From Lota lota (Eukaryota; Chordata; Actinopteri; Gadiformes; Lotidae), in NCBI GenBank assembly GCA_026745465.1, contig JACYXH010000704.1, positions 1 through 64,000 of the forward strand: DNA of 64,000 nt, in the 5' to 3' direction. Shown piece by piece: positions 1-38,148 of this stretch. The stretch's first letter is position 1; each line of letters begins with the position of its first letter. The notes under the pieces are model-generated. The model saw nothing but the letters and a program-made list of their open reading frames with translations, made no database searches and was not told the origin of the DNA. The translations under genes and the position numbers were made by a program.

Positions 1-159
1 ATTCAACTCTTAACTTGCTCGTAGTCCAGGGACAGATTCGAACATGCAAGCAGATTGTGTGTACTACGTTCATGTTTTAGATTCAGATGCAGGTCCATTC
101 CTAAAGCAAGGTATCTAGTTTTAATTCATACATGGTAGAAATGCTGTGAGTCTGTTATA

Positions 160-468
160 TAACCCTGGCTGTGATTGGTTTATATGCTAGTGGCCTTTGT
201 CCATAGCAAAACAGAGGCTGTCGTTGATCTATATTAAAGTGGTCTATATGACAGTGGCTGTAAGTAGTCTAAAGACATAACAGTGGTTGTGATTAGTCTA
301 TATGCTATTGTTCTATCTAGGTGGCTGGGATTGTTCTATCTGATAGTGGTTTATATAACAGGGGTTGTGATTGGTCGATATGCTAGTGGATTATATAGCA
401 ACAGCTCTGATTGGTCTATATGCTATTGGTCTATCTAACATTGGCTGTGATTGGTCTATGTGACCCAG
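160..468 (+). repeat. Degenerate minisatellite reaching the ATR exon 1 acceptor
   Basis: Degenerate copies of about 25-38 bp share the core GGCTGTGATTGGTCTATATG and recur from about 160 to 468. The last copy contains the CAG acceptor used by exon 1 at 469. The rest of 1-160 is unremarkable intron. Confidence 0.65.
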
Positions 469-17911
<17,443 letters not shown>

Positions 17912-18084
17912 CACACACTGCACTTTTTTTTTTTTGTGTGTCAACAATACTAAATCAACCCCTCCCGTTGGTTTGTTGCTCGTTAGAAAGCGCTGCTATT
18001 TTACGTTCTCGTTCATGTTTTTTTCATTTGTTTTGAATTATGTTGTTGACTTCAGTTGCACTTTTGTCAATTATTTTGCATTAA

Positions 18085-18090
18085 AATAAA
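18085..18090 (+). promoter_or_regulatory. Probable ATR polyadenylation signal (AATAAA)
   Basis: The canonical hexamer lies 174 nt after the ATR stop codon, in an A/T-rich 3' UTR. It is followed by a TG-rich stretch from about 18108, as expected for a downstream element. Confidence 0.6.
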
Positions 18091-18483
18091 AATTGTTTTG
18101 TAACGGTGATGTGTGTGTATGTGTGTGTGTTGGAGGTTTGTGTGTTAATCTCTTAAACCTTAAATCGGCTGCAGCAGTCAGGTTGTGGCTAATCTCCTCT
18201 CGCATTTTCTCCTGTATTTCTTACAGGACATGTATTTTTCTTCCTCTACCCGATTATTATGGTGTGTTTTTTTTTTTTCGTACTCTGCTAGTAGGTCTAC
18301 TTTCTCATTATCTCGATCGCTGCATGAGCGTGGCTGTCAAATTCTGGTTTACCTGATCACGCCAGTAGGATGAGCAGGCCTAGTCGTAGCCGGCCGGGTG
18401 AAGATACGTGGACCAAGCGTTAAAAATAGATATACGTTTTAAGTAGGCATACGCTATTTTTCATTTTATAGTTTGTACAGACA

Positions 18484-18576
18484 ATGGCGAATGATTCCCA
18501 GATAGGCGTCGTGTTTTTGATCATGATCTTCCTCCTCTTCATCAACGCGTGGCTCATGTTCCAGGTATATTTCTAG
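18484..18576 (+). CDS. 30-codon hydrophobic micro-ORF / possible first exon of a small membrane protein
   Basis: The ORF starts ATG GCG AAT with A at -3 (ACAATGG), a good initiation context. It reads MANDSQIGVVFLIMIFLLF then INAWLMFQ. A GTATAT donor-like site follows CAG at 18562-18564; without splicing it ends after three more codons (VYF, TAG). The sequence is a short polar N-terminus plus one strongly hydrophobic helix of about 20 residues, as in small integral membrane peptides. It lies between the ATR poly(A) signal (18090) and the endophilin-B-like start (19092). I recognise no family. It could be a genuine micropeptide, the first exon of a short gene, or chance. Confidence 0.35.
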   Translation: MANDSQIGVVFLIMIFLLFINAWLMFQVYF

Positions 18577-19091
18577 CGCGCATTGACGAGCGCGATTAAC
18601 CATTTCTAATTTGAACTAGATCAAATTGCTCGACGCTCTTATTAAGTATCGAGTCATTTTCACGCAGATAAAAACATAAATAGGCATCCCTTTTTAAATT
18701 CGGCGGTATTATGCCAGGGATTTTATATATATGCGTCACGACGCGCTGGTCGCATTGCGCACCCACTGACGTCACCAAAACGTGTATTTTAAGCCTAGAA
18801 TGGAAGGGCAGATTAATGCAGGTAAACAAACATGCGGCGAGCTGCTCTCCACTAAGATCCACAAATTGTCATTGAACCAGAAGATGAAGTTTTAAAGAGG
18901 ACAAAAATGAAGAAGAGGGTAATGTGTTGATGGATGCGATGGGTTGCAGTGACGTCATCGTCTCTTGAGTTGGTTTTCACGGAGCTCCTTGGTGTTGGAC
19001 CTTTTAAGATAAAGAAAGCGAGATGTTGGTCCGTTGAGGTCACGTCGATGTCATCATAAATTTGACCGTTTTGCCTGGGATCTCAATCGTC

Positions 19092-27877
<8,786 letters not shown>

Positions 27878-28760
27878 ACATTCAGCTGACAGAAACAGAC
27901 AGAGTTGTCCTGAAGAATTGGACTTTGTGTAAACACGTTTTTGTAAGAGAAGGATTAATCGTGGGAAAATGGTCACCAGACTACACTTGACTTGACTATC
28001 GAATCCTAACTGCCATTTTGGTGTCACCAAGAGAAATCCTATTGTTTGAACCAATCAGTGTTGTTAGATATGCAACTGCCTTTGTTGAAAGTAGCAATTA
28101 TATCCTTAATATAGATGTTCTTTGGTTCAGTTTGCCAAGATAAGCTCTTGTTAATTTTAGGCCTATGTGTTCTGGGGAAAGTGTCATTTGATGCTGCATA
28201 GAAGTGGCTGTATTTGTTATAGGTGTTAATTTAACATGATCTAGTGCAAGATTAATATACAAGAACTTAACCGTTTTGGTATGTCTAACATGTTGAAACG
28301 AGTAAATGTAGACTTTGTGTGCTCTCTAGTGGTGGATAATGTAATGTACATCAGCTGCCCTGTGGCTGCCAGTGGCAGTATGAGTTGCTTTGTGTGAACA
28401 GAAAATATATCCAACCAAATATTTAAAACACTTTAAATTGCCAAACATGAGACCTTGTCAAGTATTTTGTCATTTCTGTGTTCGTTACCTAATTCGCAAA
28501 AGTCTGTGTGTGAAGGGTCATGGAGTAGACCGGGACCACAGGGTTGAACAGGCTCTTTAAGATGTGTGTGTGAAAAGCTCAAGACACACAGCCTACATAC
28601 CTACACACATACGTACATTTTTAGAATGTTGTTTTACCTTTTACACACGAGCAAGTTACATACAGTACAACGCTCCGTATCTGGCCTAATAGGGATACAT
28701 CTCCATGTCCAGATTATGCTCTGCCTCATGACCATTCCCTGGTAAAGAAAAGCTCTGGAA
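27878..28760 (+). other. 3' UTR/intergenic sequence after the endophilin-B-like gene
   Basis: No exon or SH3-coding segment is visible. I see no clear AATAAA, so the transcript end is not placed. Confidence 0.45.
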
Positions 28761-28763
28761 AGG

Positions 28764-28878
<115 letters not shown>

Positions 28879-29312
28879 GATACATGCACCATATGGAGTC
28901 ACTGATGTAATCAGCACCTTCATGCTTTTGTGCTCAAATGTAAAGACTGTGAGTGTGAGACTTAACAGGGACAAGGTGTGAGACTTAACGGGGACTGTTA
29001 GTGTTAGTCACCGCTGTGTAGTGGTAGAAATACATACAGTATGTAATATGTTGGGAATGGAAACGTGTGCATATTCTCCTGTGTAGCACTACTGTCCGGG
29101 ACTAGGCGTGATTTTGTAGCGTGTTGCCAGGATTGCATTTCAATGTTAGTCTTTCTGTCCGTTCCTCCTCCGACAATGAGAATGTTCCACATACAGCCCT
29201 GTATACACACACACATACACACAGGGTGTGTGTTGAGTAAGGTCGTAAATCTTGCTGAGATTTACAGCCCTATTTCATATTGGTCTCATAATTGGCTGAT
29301 ATCATAAACAAG

Positions 29313-29450
<138 letters not shown>

Positions 29451-29717
29451 TAGGACATTTGAACTTTCCTTTAGACTATGTGTTTGTGGATCTATTTGGT
29501 GGGTGGGGGGATCGGGGCCTGTAGGCCTGTTCCACTCACTAACTCTACATGTCCTCTATGTAAGCTTTACAAAGAGGGAACCCACAGGGAAATATAAAAC
29601 CATCTTCTCTTCTATCATAAGAGTCCCCTAGAACCGCTTCCTGAATGCCTGCAGTTCTTCCAGTGATGTCTGCAAAAACGCAGCTAAAAATTGGCTTTTC
29701 AATCCTTTGTTAATTAG

Positions 29718-29753
<36 letters not shown>

Positions 29754-29759
29754 CACTGC

Positions 29760-31420
29760 TGGATGCCAGGTTCATTAGAGAACATCTAGTGTGTTGATGA
29801 TTGGATGGTCCTTTGGTGACTGGGAAAGAAGTCCAGGGGAGGTGGACAGAGGGTGAGAGTTAACTTTTGTGGAAGCAGCCAATGTTCCCACGCGATGATT
29901 CCAGTGTTTGGTGGCTCTGAACCACTGGATGCTATAGGAAACTTCGCTTGTCGATATACAATATACGAGCTTGCTCATAATATTGAATTGCATATGAAAT
30001 TCAGTCACACACACAGATATACACATGCACATTAAAACACACGCACACACTATTTAACTGCATATGCAATTGTCACACAGACACTCACATTGACACGCAC
30101 ACAATAATTAACATCCATTCACACACACACACACACACACACACGTGCACATACACAATATTTAACATCCATTCACACACACAGACACACACACAAACAT
30201 GCACCCAAACACACACAGATACACACACGCAAACAATAAATCCAATGTGCCCTTCTACCTATATTCCTGGTATTATTCTCTGGGTACATGCCCCATATGC
30301 AGGGAAAGCTACTTTGCAAGATGGATGTAACTGGCCCAAAGGTGCCACACATAGAGACCACCTCAGTAATGTCTTCTCAGGAGGGAAAGAAAACGCACTG
30401 AACAGCAATTATCATGAGAGAGAGAGAGAACAAGAGAGAGACTCTACCATGCCTCTCTCTCGTTCAGCCTCCTCATCTGTTTACGTCCAGTGTTCCTTTC
30501 TGGTGCTCTCTCACTCACACTCTCTGTCTCACTCTGTCTCTCTCTCTCTGTCACTTTCCTTTATTGCTGCTTTTCCACCTGTGTTCACTTGTTATAGCTT
30601 CACCTGTTCACCTGTTATAAAAACCGCTACCTCCCACAGACAGACAGACCGATGTTTACCCCAAGACGTGATTTAATGGACCCGACACAAGTGAAACACT
30701 GCCAGAACCGTCAACACTGTCATTCAATGTAGGTGACTCAACACAGTGCAGTAACTGTGAGATAATGTTTGGGTAAGACACTCCCAACCCCAATCTATTA
30801 CCAAACAAAAATAATACAATGTTTTACTGTTTTCCCTTGTGGTTCTCTTTTCAAATGAATGTACAGTTTCTCTCTCTGTCTCTCTCTCCCTTTCTCGCTC
30901 TGACACATGGCCATCGCATCACAATGTTGGCCCATGCCCCAGGGTGTGGGGCAGGGTCACCCTTTTCTGTGAAATTTTACAGAGGTGTTTAGAGCCAGGA
31001 CATTACTGGCGTTTGACAAACTTTGAAAACATATTGACCAAATATTACATATTACAAAATACCACTGCATTTCAATGAATTTCCTCAAAACAGATTTTGA
31101 TGTATTTTTGCCAGAAAACAACAGTAATGGGAGATGCCACTCATGTACCTCTGACAATCATACATCAATGACATTAGGCTAAGTATTGGGTAATTAACAC
31201 TAGACTACACTAGAGCTACCAGTCTATTAAATTACGGGTCGTCAAATGGGTTTTCTAGGCTGGTAGGTGGTTTAGGCTGGAGGGTGGGGGCCCAATATTA
31301 TGTTCTTTCACAGGGCCCAAAATCTCTAGCGGCGCCCCACCACCTACCGCAACCCACAACGCATGACTCACTCGACCAGGGTCTTGCCCACCTCTGCCCC
31401 TCCCTCTCATGCATGCTGAC
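29760..31420 (+). other. Intergenic: degenerate CA and CT/GA simple repeats, no gene seen
   Basis: Contains CA-rich sequence (30000-30235), GA/CT-rich patches (30410-30560, 30720-30900) and no ORF resembling a known protein. Confidence 0.55.
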
Positions 31421-31422
31421 CT

Positions 31423-31430
31423 CATAAAAA
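31423..31430 (+). promoter_or_regulatory. Possible TATA-like element of the PTX3-like gene
   Basis: CATAAAAA lies 176 nt before the ATG at 31599. That spacing would allow a start site near 31455 and a 5' UTR of about 145 nt. Position and composition fit; no other support. Confidence 0.35.
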
Positions 31431-31598
31431 GAAGTGCTTCACACACACACACTGTGGGTTCACTGTGGTGGACATAGTCAAGAGGTAGAGAGAGACTGCA
31501 ACTCTGCATACTCTCACCATCAAGGGAGTATTCAACCCTCTCAGTCAGGACTCGGGACCCCATAAGACCGCGTCGGCATTGTCGTGCAAGTGAGCAGC

Positions 31599-32467
31599 AT
31601 GTTCGTGTACGTGATCCGGTGGGGCGTGCTCTTGGTGTTCTGGGTCTGCTGTGTGAGTGCGGTGTCTGTGGCGGGACTGGAGCTGAACTATGCAGTCTAC
31701 GACGACAACGAGATTACCCAGGACCGGGAGGAGGGTGAGTACCTATTGTTGCTATGGTTCCTCTGGTCGACCCGGCCTCCACCTCTCCTTCTTCCTCTTG
31801 ACTTACCTGGCTTGCCTGAGAAACATGATGGTGATTACATAGGTCTGATTTCCATCTGTCTGTCTGTTCGTCCGTCCATCTGTCTGTTCGTCTGTCCTTT
31901 TGTCCGTCCATTCATCCGTCCATATAGCAATCGTTTAACGTTTGTATTTTGCATGTAGTTGTCCACACACACTGATTAAATGGGTACCCATTCTTTTCCC
32001 ACCCATAAGGGGTGTCTCCTGCCACCCCTTGCCTGGCTGCCGATCTACCCCGCTGGGACATGCTTTTCGTCGCCATGGAGGACTCCCACATGCGCCAGAA
32101 CATGCTGCTGGACACCCTGAAGCAGTGCTGCGGGGGTGCAATCTCTCTCAGCACCAAGCTGGAGCAGCTGGCCAAGGGGGCCTGCCAGCGTTGCCGTTCA
32201 CCTGACCTGGAGTCAGCGTGCCCGGGGCAGGTGGGTAAATCGAGCCTCAAGCTTCTGCGAGGCCTCCTGGTGGAGATGCGGGAGGAGGCGGCAAGGGAGA
32301 GGACGATGAACGCCACGTTACAGCAGCTCTTGGAGGCCAGCCGGGAGCTGAGTACACGCTTACAGAGGCTGGAGATTAACTTTGCACAGAGAGAAGAGGC
32401 AGATGCAGCGGATAGACCATCAGGAGCAGGGGCATTGATGACGCAGAGGCCCAGAGGGCGGTGCTGA
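31599..32467 (+). CDS. PTX3-like N-terminal (signal peptide + coiled-coil) protein without pentraxin domain
   Basis: Exon 1 is 31599-31734, donor G|GTGAGT. Exon 2 is 32010-32467, acceptor ATAAG, TGA at 32465-32467. Phases agree, giving 197 residues. Exon 1 has a hydrophobic signal peptide (WGVLLVFWVCCVSAVSVAG) and LNYAVYDDNEI, like the PTX3 mature N-terminus. Exon 2 has PC followed by WDMLFVAMEDSHMRQNMLL, closely matching the PTX3 WDKLF..LENSQMRERMLL block, and then a Leu/Glu-rich coiled coil. PTX3 is a secreted pattern-recognition molecule whose third exon encodes the pentraxin domain. No such domain (H-x-C-x-S/T-W-x-S) is visible between here and 34.6 kb. It may be a truncated paralogue or a decaying gene. 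Confidence 0.68.
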
Positions 32468-32881
32468 AGACAGAAAGCAGCAGGAAGTGAAGTTGCCGGC
32501 AGATCAGCCATCAAAGTGGCTAAACTGGAGAAGGCCCTGGTCACCATTGCAATGGGGATACGGACACTGTACGTTCAGCTAGGCAAGCTCATGGGAGAGT
32601 TTCGGATAACCAGGGAGGAACAACATGGAGAGCGAATCAAAGAGAGTGTGAGATATAGGACCCTTGACAACACATTGGAAGATAAGTGCATCTTCATAAC
32701 AACTGAAGGGTTTTTCATAATTGTTTTAATTAACAAGAGGGCCTGGCTTGTGGGTGTGATTGTAAGATGTAGTCTGGTGAAAAATAACATTTTACATGTG
32801 TTTTTTTTAATTAATACAAACTCATTAAACCGACTAATTAGTCAGCTAGAAAGTGCTCCACCCTCCCACCCACAAGGATAA
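32468..32881 (+). pseudogene. Open continuation of the PTX3-like frame after its stop
   Basis: After the TGA at 32465-32467 the same frame stays open to 32881. It reads as more coiled-coil-like sequence (VAKLEKALVTIAMGIRTLY, LGKLMGEFRITREEQ) before turning A/T-rich. This suggests the stop is a later substitution in a longer coiled-coil exon, or that the ORF ends early in a live but shortened gene. Confidence 0.4.
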
Positions 32882-32883
32882 TA

Positions 32884-33011
<128 letters not shown>

Positions 33012-33658
33012 ATGCATTTATACAGTGCCTTGATCTATAAATACATAAATATACAAATAAACTATTAAAGTAAGGAATAACTGCTGGACTAAATAAACAA
33101 TGTAATACTGTTGAGTGGTTTTATGGGTTAATGACCATGGTGGTACTGTGTGAACAGACAGCAGCAGAACCCTGTGTAAGTGGCCGTGGTTCAACCATGA
33201 CTCTCCTTCTCATTAGCAACCTTGAAAGCTGGATTTATCACATTATGTGATGTTTATAATTGAAAGTCCTGCCAGACCCATGCTATGCAATTCTCTCACT
33301 CTCACACACTATAATGTACAATACACACATGATATACAATCAAACGCACACTTTCTGAAACACACATATACATATACACACACACACACACTTTCTGAAA
33401 CATGTGCGCGTCCATACCAGGTGGTGTATGAATGTGCAGTAGGACTTTCAATAGTGTTCGTCTGCGTTTTTATGTTTTGGATCTGCTCATTCAATTAAGT
33501 GTCTGTATGATTTTGTTAGATGGAAAGAGAGGGAAAGAAACCGACAGGAATAAAGTGTGGTTGAGTTTACGCCCACTGACACGTCAAGTGAATGACGTGT
33601 CAGTGTCAATGACGTGTTTTATAAGTGTGTGTGTGCCTGCATGCACACACACATAAAT

Positions 33659-33692
<34 letters not shown>

Positions 33693-33802
33693 TACTCTAT
33701 GAGGACCAAACCACTCATTATCTTGTCTTTTCTTCCTCTTCCATCCTCTCCTCTTCCTCCTTACCTCTGTACAATTCCCTCATCCATTTTGCGTTTCATC
33801 TC

Positions 33803-33900
33803 AAGATTCAAGATTCAAAGGGTTTTATTGGCATGGAAAACGTACATTTACATTGCCAAAGCACATAAGTAAAATGCATTATAATAAACAAAATGATATA
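33803..33900 (-). mobile_element. 3' tail of a CR1/L2-like LINE (minus strand)
   Basis: AAGATTCAAGATTCAAAGGG and TTTTATTGGCATGGAAAAC on the + strand are the reverse complement of a typical fish LINE 3' end (CCAATAAAACCC then TTGAATC units). Confidence 0.55.
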
Positions 33901-34603
33901 GCATCAAATTAAGAAATTTATAAAATGGTGTAAAATACAACATAATACAAATTTATCCTCTTTCTTTTTCTACGTTTTACTTGACTATTTTTTTCTCTTG
34001 ATTTTTCTTTCCTTTTTCATGTATTCTCTAAATCTCTCCATATGTATTTCACTGCGGCAGGAAAGCTAATGGGCCCTGTAAACTATACAGTCAATATACA
34101 CACACACACACAAACACACGTGGTCACACACATGCCACACACGCTCACACGCACACACATACACATAAACATGCACATACAGTACACACATATACCCACA
34201 CGCACACATAGACACACATACAAACTACACACATACAGATACACGCACACACAAACACACACACGCACACACACTGGGACAGAGACATCAGCCTTCAGTT
34301 CACAATAGAGAGATTTTAATGTCACATCACGTAGGTCACCAGAACAGACACAGCACAATATTGGCACTTTCCCCAGCAAAGAAGTACAATATAAAATACA
34401 TCATTCTCACATCGATATTCCGAAGTCTGTTATGTACACCCCTCATCCCAGACAGAGCATTCCCACACCGAGCTGCCCCCTGGTAGGGGCAAAGGGTGAT
34501 TGGGTGAGCAGAAGATAAGAGCAAGGAAAAAGTGTGACATGTGTGGGGAGAAGGAGGAAGGCTTTGTGCAGATGAGCAAAACGGCACGTGGCTATTGTGT
34601 TGT

Positions 34604-36016
34604 CTATTTGATGGGAGAATCCAGGATCTCCTCGTACTCCTCCCGTTGTCTCCGCCCCCCGGCACCGTGCGAGGGGAGGAGCTTCACCGTCACCAGCCAA
34701 CCCACGCTCAGCACCACCATGATGTCACCGACCACCTCGGGGGCGAAAGGGACGACGGGCAGCACGGCCAGCTGCAGCAGCCCCGCCACGGGCACCTCCA
34801 GGCTCAGAGACGCAGACACCAGCGCCGGATGCAGCCGGGTGAGAGCGTGGGTGGTGCCCAGGAAGGCCAGCACAGAAGCGAGCACCAGCCCCGCCATCAG
34901 ACCCCAGACCGGGACACCGCCGGGTGCGGAGGGGGAGGGCCACGCCCAGCCCCCCTGCAGCAGAGCCATGGAGGCCGGGGCGAGCAGGCAGCCGGTCCAG
35001 CTGACGGTGAAGAGGGCGGTGGCCAGGCCCACGCGTTCCTTCAGCGAGCGGTAGCTTACCAGCGCCAGGGCCATCCACAGCCCCGCCATGGCCGACAGGG
35101 ACCAGCCGAACGCGGCTCGCCAGAACGCCACCGGGTCGGCCGGGGTGCCGCCGGTCTCCGGCTGGTCGGCCGCCGGCAGCAGCGCCAGTCCCAGCCCGCA
35201 GATCCCCGTGATCACGGCGATTCCATCTGCCAATCCCAGCCTCTCCTCCAGGAGCAGGAAGGCGAGCGTGGCTGACAGTGCAGTGGTGGCCAGGCGGCCT
35301 GTGGGGGTGGCGTACTCCGTGGCTGCAAAGGTCAGGGAGGCGGAGGCGCAGCAGAGCGAGAGGGAGTAGGTCAGGCCGTAGCAAAGGAGGCGCAGGCGGT
35401 AGCCGGGCGGCCCGAAGGGGTTCTCCCCCCGCTGCAGTGGTACGGCCACAGAGAGGAGCTGCGCCGCGGATCGAACCAACACCAGTAAGAGGGGCACCAG
35501 GCCGAAGTGGTCGGAGGCAAGGCGGGTGAGGAAGACCAGTCCGCCGTGAGCTAGCGCCGCACCGAGCAGCCCCGCCCATGTCCACCGCGACGCAGACACA
35601 GAGGCCTCGCCGAAGCTCGCCAGCTGCTCCCCGACACCCTTTCCGGGCCCTTTGACCCCCACGGGGCCCTCCCCGGCTCCTCCTCCAACCACCCCCACTG
35701 CTCCTCCCCCTGCACCCTGGATGGGTCTCAGTGGGGTGCCCTTGTCCTTGTCCTTATCCCTGGAGCCGAACAGAGTCTGCGGCCACTTCCTGGTCTCCGT
35801 GAGCTTCTTCCTGTCCGAGGTCTCGTCCAGGAAGGAACCAAAGTCCTCAAAGGAAGGAGCGTCGTCATAGCCCTCGTCTCCAGGCTGGGGGAAGTGTGTG
35901 TGGACGCCTGGCTGGGGAGAGTAGGGAGCGTGCGTGGCGTATTGGGCGGTGACCGTGTGCGGGTGGATCTTCACTCTCTTTTTGGCGCCCGGTCCCAGCA
36001 GGTGAGCAGACTCCAT
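34604..36016 (-). CDS. slc35g2: SLC35G2 (TMEM22), EamA-type solute carrier family 35 member
   Basis: A single coding exon of 470 codons; the human protein is about 412. The N-terminus has KKRVKIHPHTVTAQYATH and QPGDEGYDD, matching the human cytosolic tail. About ten hydrophobic helices in two EamA repeats follow (residues about 150-450), with WAGLLGAALAHGGLVFLTRL, GPPGYRLRLLCYGLTYS, LSATLAFLLLEERLGLADG and FHPALV-like RLHPALVSASLSLEVPVAG. The C-terminus EEYEEILDSPIK is essentially the human ending. Human SLC35G2 is a multi-pass membrane protein whose substrate is unknown. The start ATG (36016) lies 27 nt inside an exon whose acceptor (CTCTCCCAG) gives 36043 as its 5' end. The exon is very GC-rich, which explains the long antisense ORFs. 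The extra residues form a Gly/Pro-rich linker before the first helix. Confidence 0.95.
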   Translation of the reverse strand: MESAHLLGPGAKKRVKIHPHTVTAQYATHAPYSPQPGVHTHFPQPGDEGYDDAPSFEDFGSFLDETSDRKKLTETRKWPQTLFGSRDKDKDKGTPLRPIQGAGGGAVGVVGGGAGEGPVGVKGPGKGVGEQLASFGEASVSASRWTWAGLLGAALAHGGLVFLTRLASDHFGLVPLLLVLVRSAAQLLSVAVPLQRGENPFGPPGYRLRLLCYGLTYSLSLCCASASLTFAATEYATPTGRLATTALSATLAFLLLEERLGLADGIAVITGICGLGLALLPAADQPETGGTPADPVAFWRAAFGWSLSAMAGLWMALALVSYRSLKERVGLATALFTVSWTGCLLAPASMALLQGGWAWPSPSAPGGVPVWGLMAGLVLASVLAFLGTTHALTRLHPALVSASLSLEVPVAGLLQLAVLPVVPFAPEVVGDIMVVLSVGWLVTVKLLPSHGAGGRRQREEYEEILDSPIK

Positions 36017-36043
36017 GGCAACGCCTCAACAAGGGGCGGGCAC

Positions 36044-38148
36044 CTGGGAGAGAGGAGAGTGACATAGTGTCAATGGAGCTACCCAACTTCTTTGTTATAG
36101 CGCTGCTATATACATCTTACTTGTAGCGATACACTCACTCCTTCGATGTGCTCGACGACCAAGAATTACACAAAATTCGAATCTATGACACTACTACATT
36201 TATGGTAGAAAGCTCCTCTGCACTTTGTCCAGTTTTTCTTTCTTTTAAATGTTTTAACTTGGCCATACAGCACATTTTGTAGCTGCACCAATATTGATAA
36301 TGTGCTTTTATTGTTCTTAGCCTAACCTTTAAGATATGTATAAAGGGTGTCTTTACAGGGTAAGAGTAACAATCATAAGCTTTATTCATATCACACCATT
36401 TCAAACAGGTGAAGACTCAGTCTCAATGCCTGCAATTCTGATTAAACATAAACCAGACCCATAATATCGAATAAATGAATGCATGACACACAAACACACA
36501 CCACACACTCTGCCGTCTCATAAAATCCACTGTAACATTGGTTTATTTAACCAATAGGCTACTACAGAACACAAGTTCCAAAAATCACAGATAGCTTATA
36601 GCCAGTCATAATGATGTGTTTCAGCGGGAGAGTATTCATAGTTTACTGGGTTTTAGAAACAGTACGTTTTATTTAAGTAATTTAGGCTTGGCAAAGCAGG
36701 CATACTATCAATCCCTTTAGTCAATTATTAGTAAATTAGTCAATCCCTAAGCACATTATAAAAAAAACATATTTCCATTCTGGGATTTGAGCTGGTCGCA
36801 CCTTATAGATGACACCTTTACAAATGTCTTGTTTTGATTCGAATTTATTTGAGCAATTTATCATCAGGCCTATGCGCTATGTAGCCTATGTATGAATCCC
36901 ATGGACTTTGGAGAAGCATCAAATCACAATCTTTAATCAAATGTCTGTTAACCTTTTGCCTGCTTCCCCGATGTGTCAAACATTGGGTCTGCTTTGCCTA
37001 CGTGGCAAGCATTAAAGGAACATGATGCGTGGATGTTTTGGATGCTGCCGGGGTGACCGATGCGCACAGCGGTTGTGGTTTATCACCGACGCAGCCCCGC
37101 GCGCGCCCTGCACTCCCGTTGCCGCTGGCAGAGTGGAAAGACACATCTAATTTCACACGCTCTTGGGTCCGCCGATACAACCGACTACCACAGCAGCTTC
37201 TGTGTCAGCGGGCATGTTTATGTTCCTTTAGGGCTGCCCATCCACATGCATCTTGACTGTGATTACGCTGGAAATAATTTCATCCAGAACTCACTGGACT
37301 TAACTGCTGCAGTACCCCGCTGTGCCCTTATATAACAGCATATTATACCAATGTATTATTTAGTAATTATCATAGGCCTTTTATCTCGGGATGTACGGGA
37401 ATCGGGATATAACTCACGTTGTACGACTTGACATGCCCGCGTGTCGTTGACGTAATAATCAATGTCGAGAGTACGCAAGACTCGGGCCGCTGATCTTCAA
37501 CGCATACAACAAAAAAGAGACAACATATTCAATGATATTATATTATTTAAGGCCTTATATTGTATATCATATATTTTACGTAAATCCCGGAGATGGGATG
37601 GGATGCTTCTTGTTGGCGACAATCGCTGGCGTCAACCTGGTATGAGCGGGTGTGAGTCAACTCAAGGTTATTTCGGTTCCTCGCAGACGCCCTGACGCCA
37701 ACATGATGAGGAGGAAATGACCATACGCGCTCACACATACACTTACATGCGGACGCACGCACACGAAAATACCAAATAACAAGCAATTAATGAATGGAAT
37801 GACCCGCTGTGAGGATCAAAGTCACGTTGCAGATACAAAACCACATTGCTATTATCGTCACGCGCACACCCGTCGTGTATTCGTCCAAAAACACCAAAAC
37901 ATGGCGTGACGAATTCATGAATGAAAATGAAGCGCGCACCCGATCACATGGAGGAGCCTATGCCCTTTACCAAATCAGTAACGCTCGACTATAGCCCTTC
38001 TCGATAACTCCAGCCAATGACCGGATAGTGTTGTGAGGAGCTTTCGATCAAATGATCAATATGGCTCTCAGTTCGCTCGCTGGTGAACCATGAGGTTGCC
38101 GTCGGCGCGTTTACCTGGCAGCAGCGAGGCGCATGCAGTTCCACTCAC
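36044..38148 (-). other. Probable SLC35G2 5' intron
   Basis: Read on the minus strand, a GTGAGT donor at 38148-38143 and a strong pyrimidine-rich acceptor ending at 36044 bracket a roughly 2.1-kb segment without coding sequence. Confidence 0.5.

Noticed and set aside
34541-35585. Long ORFs overlapping SLC35G2 in other frames, including a 244-codon + strand ORF and a 286-codon minus-strand ORF
   Set aside because: They are GC-rich shadow frames of the SLC35G2 coding exon, with Arg/Gly/Pro/His-rich composition and no family.
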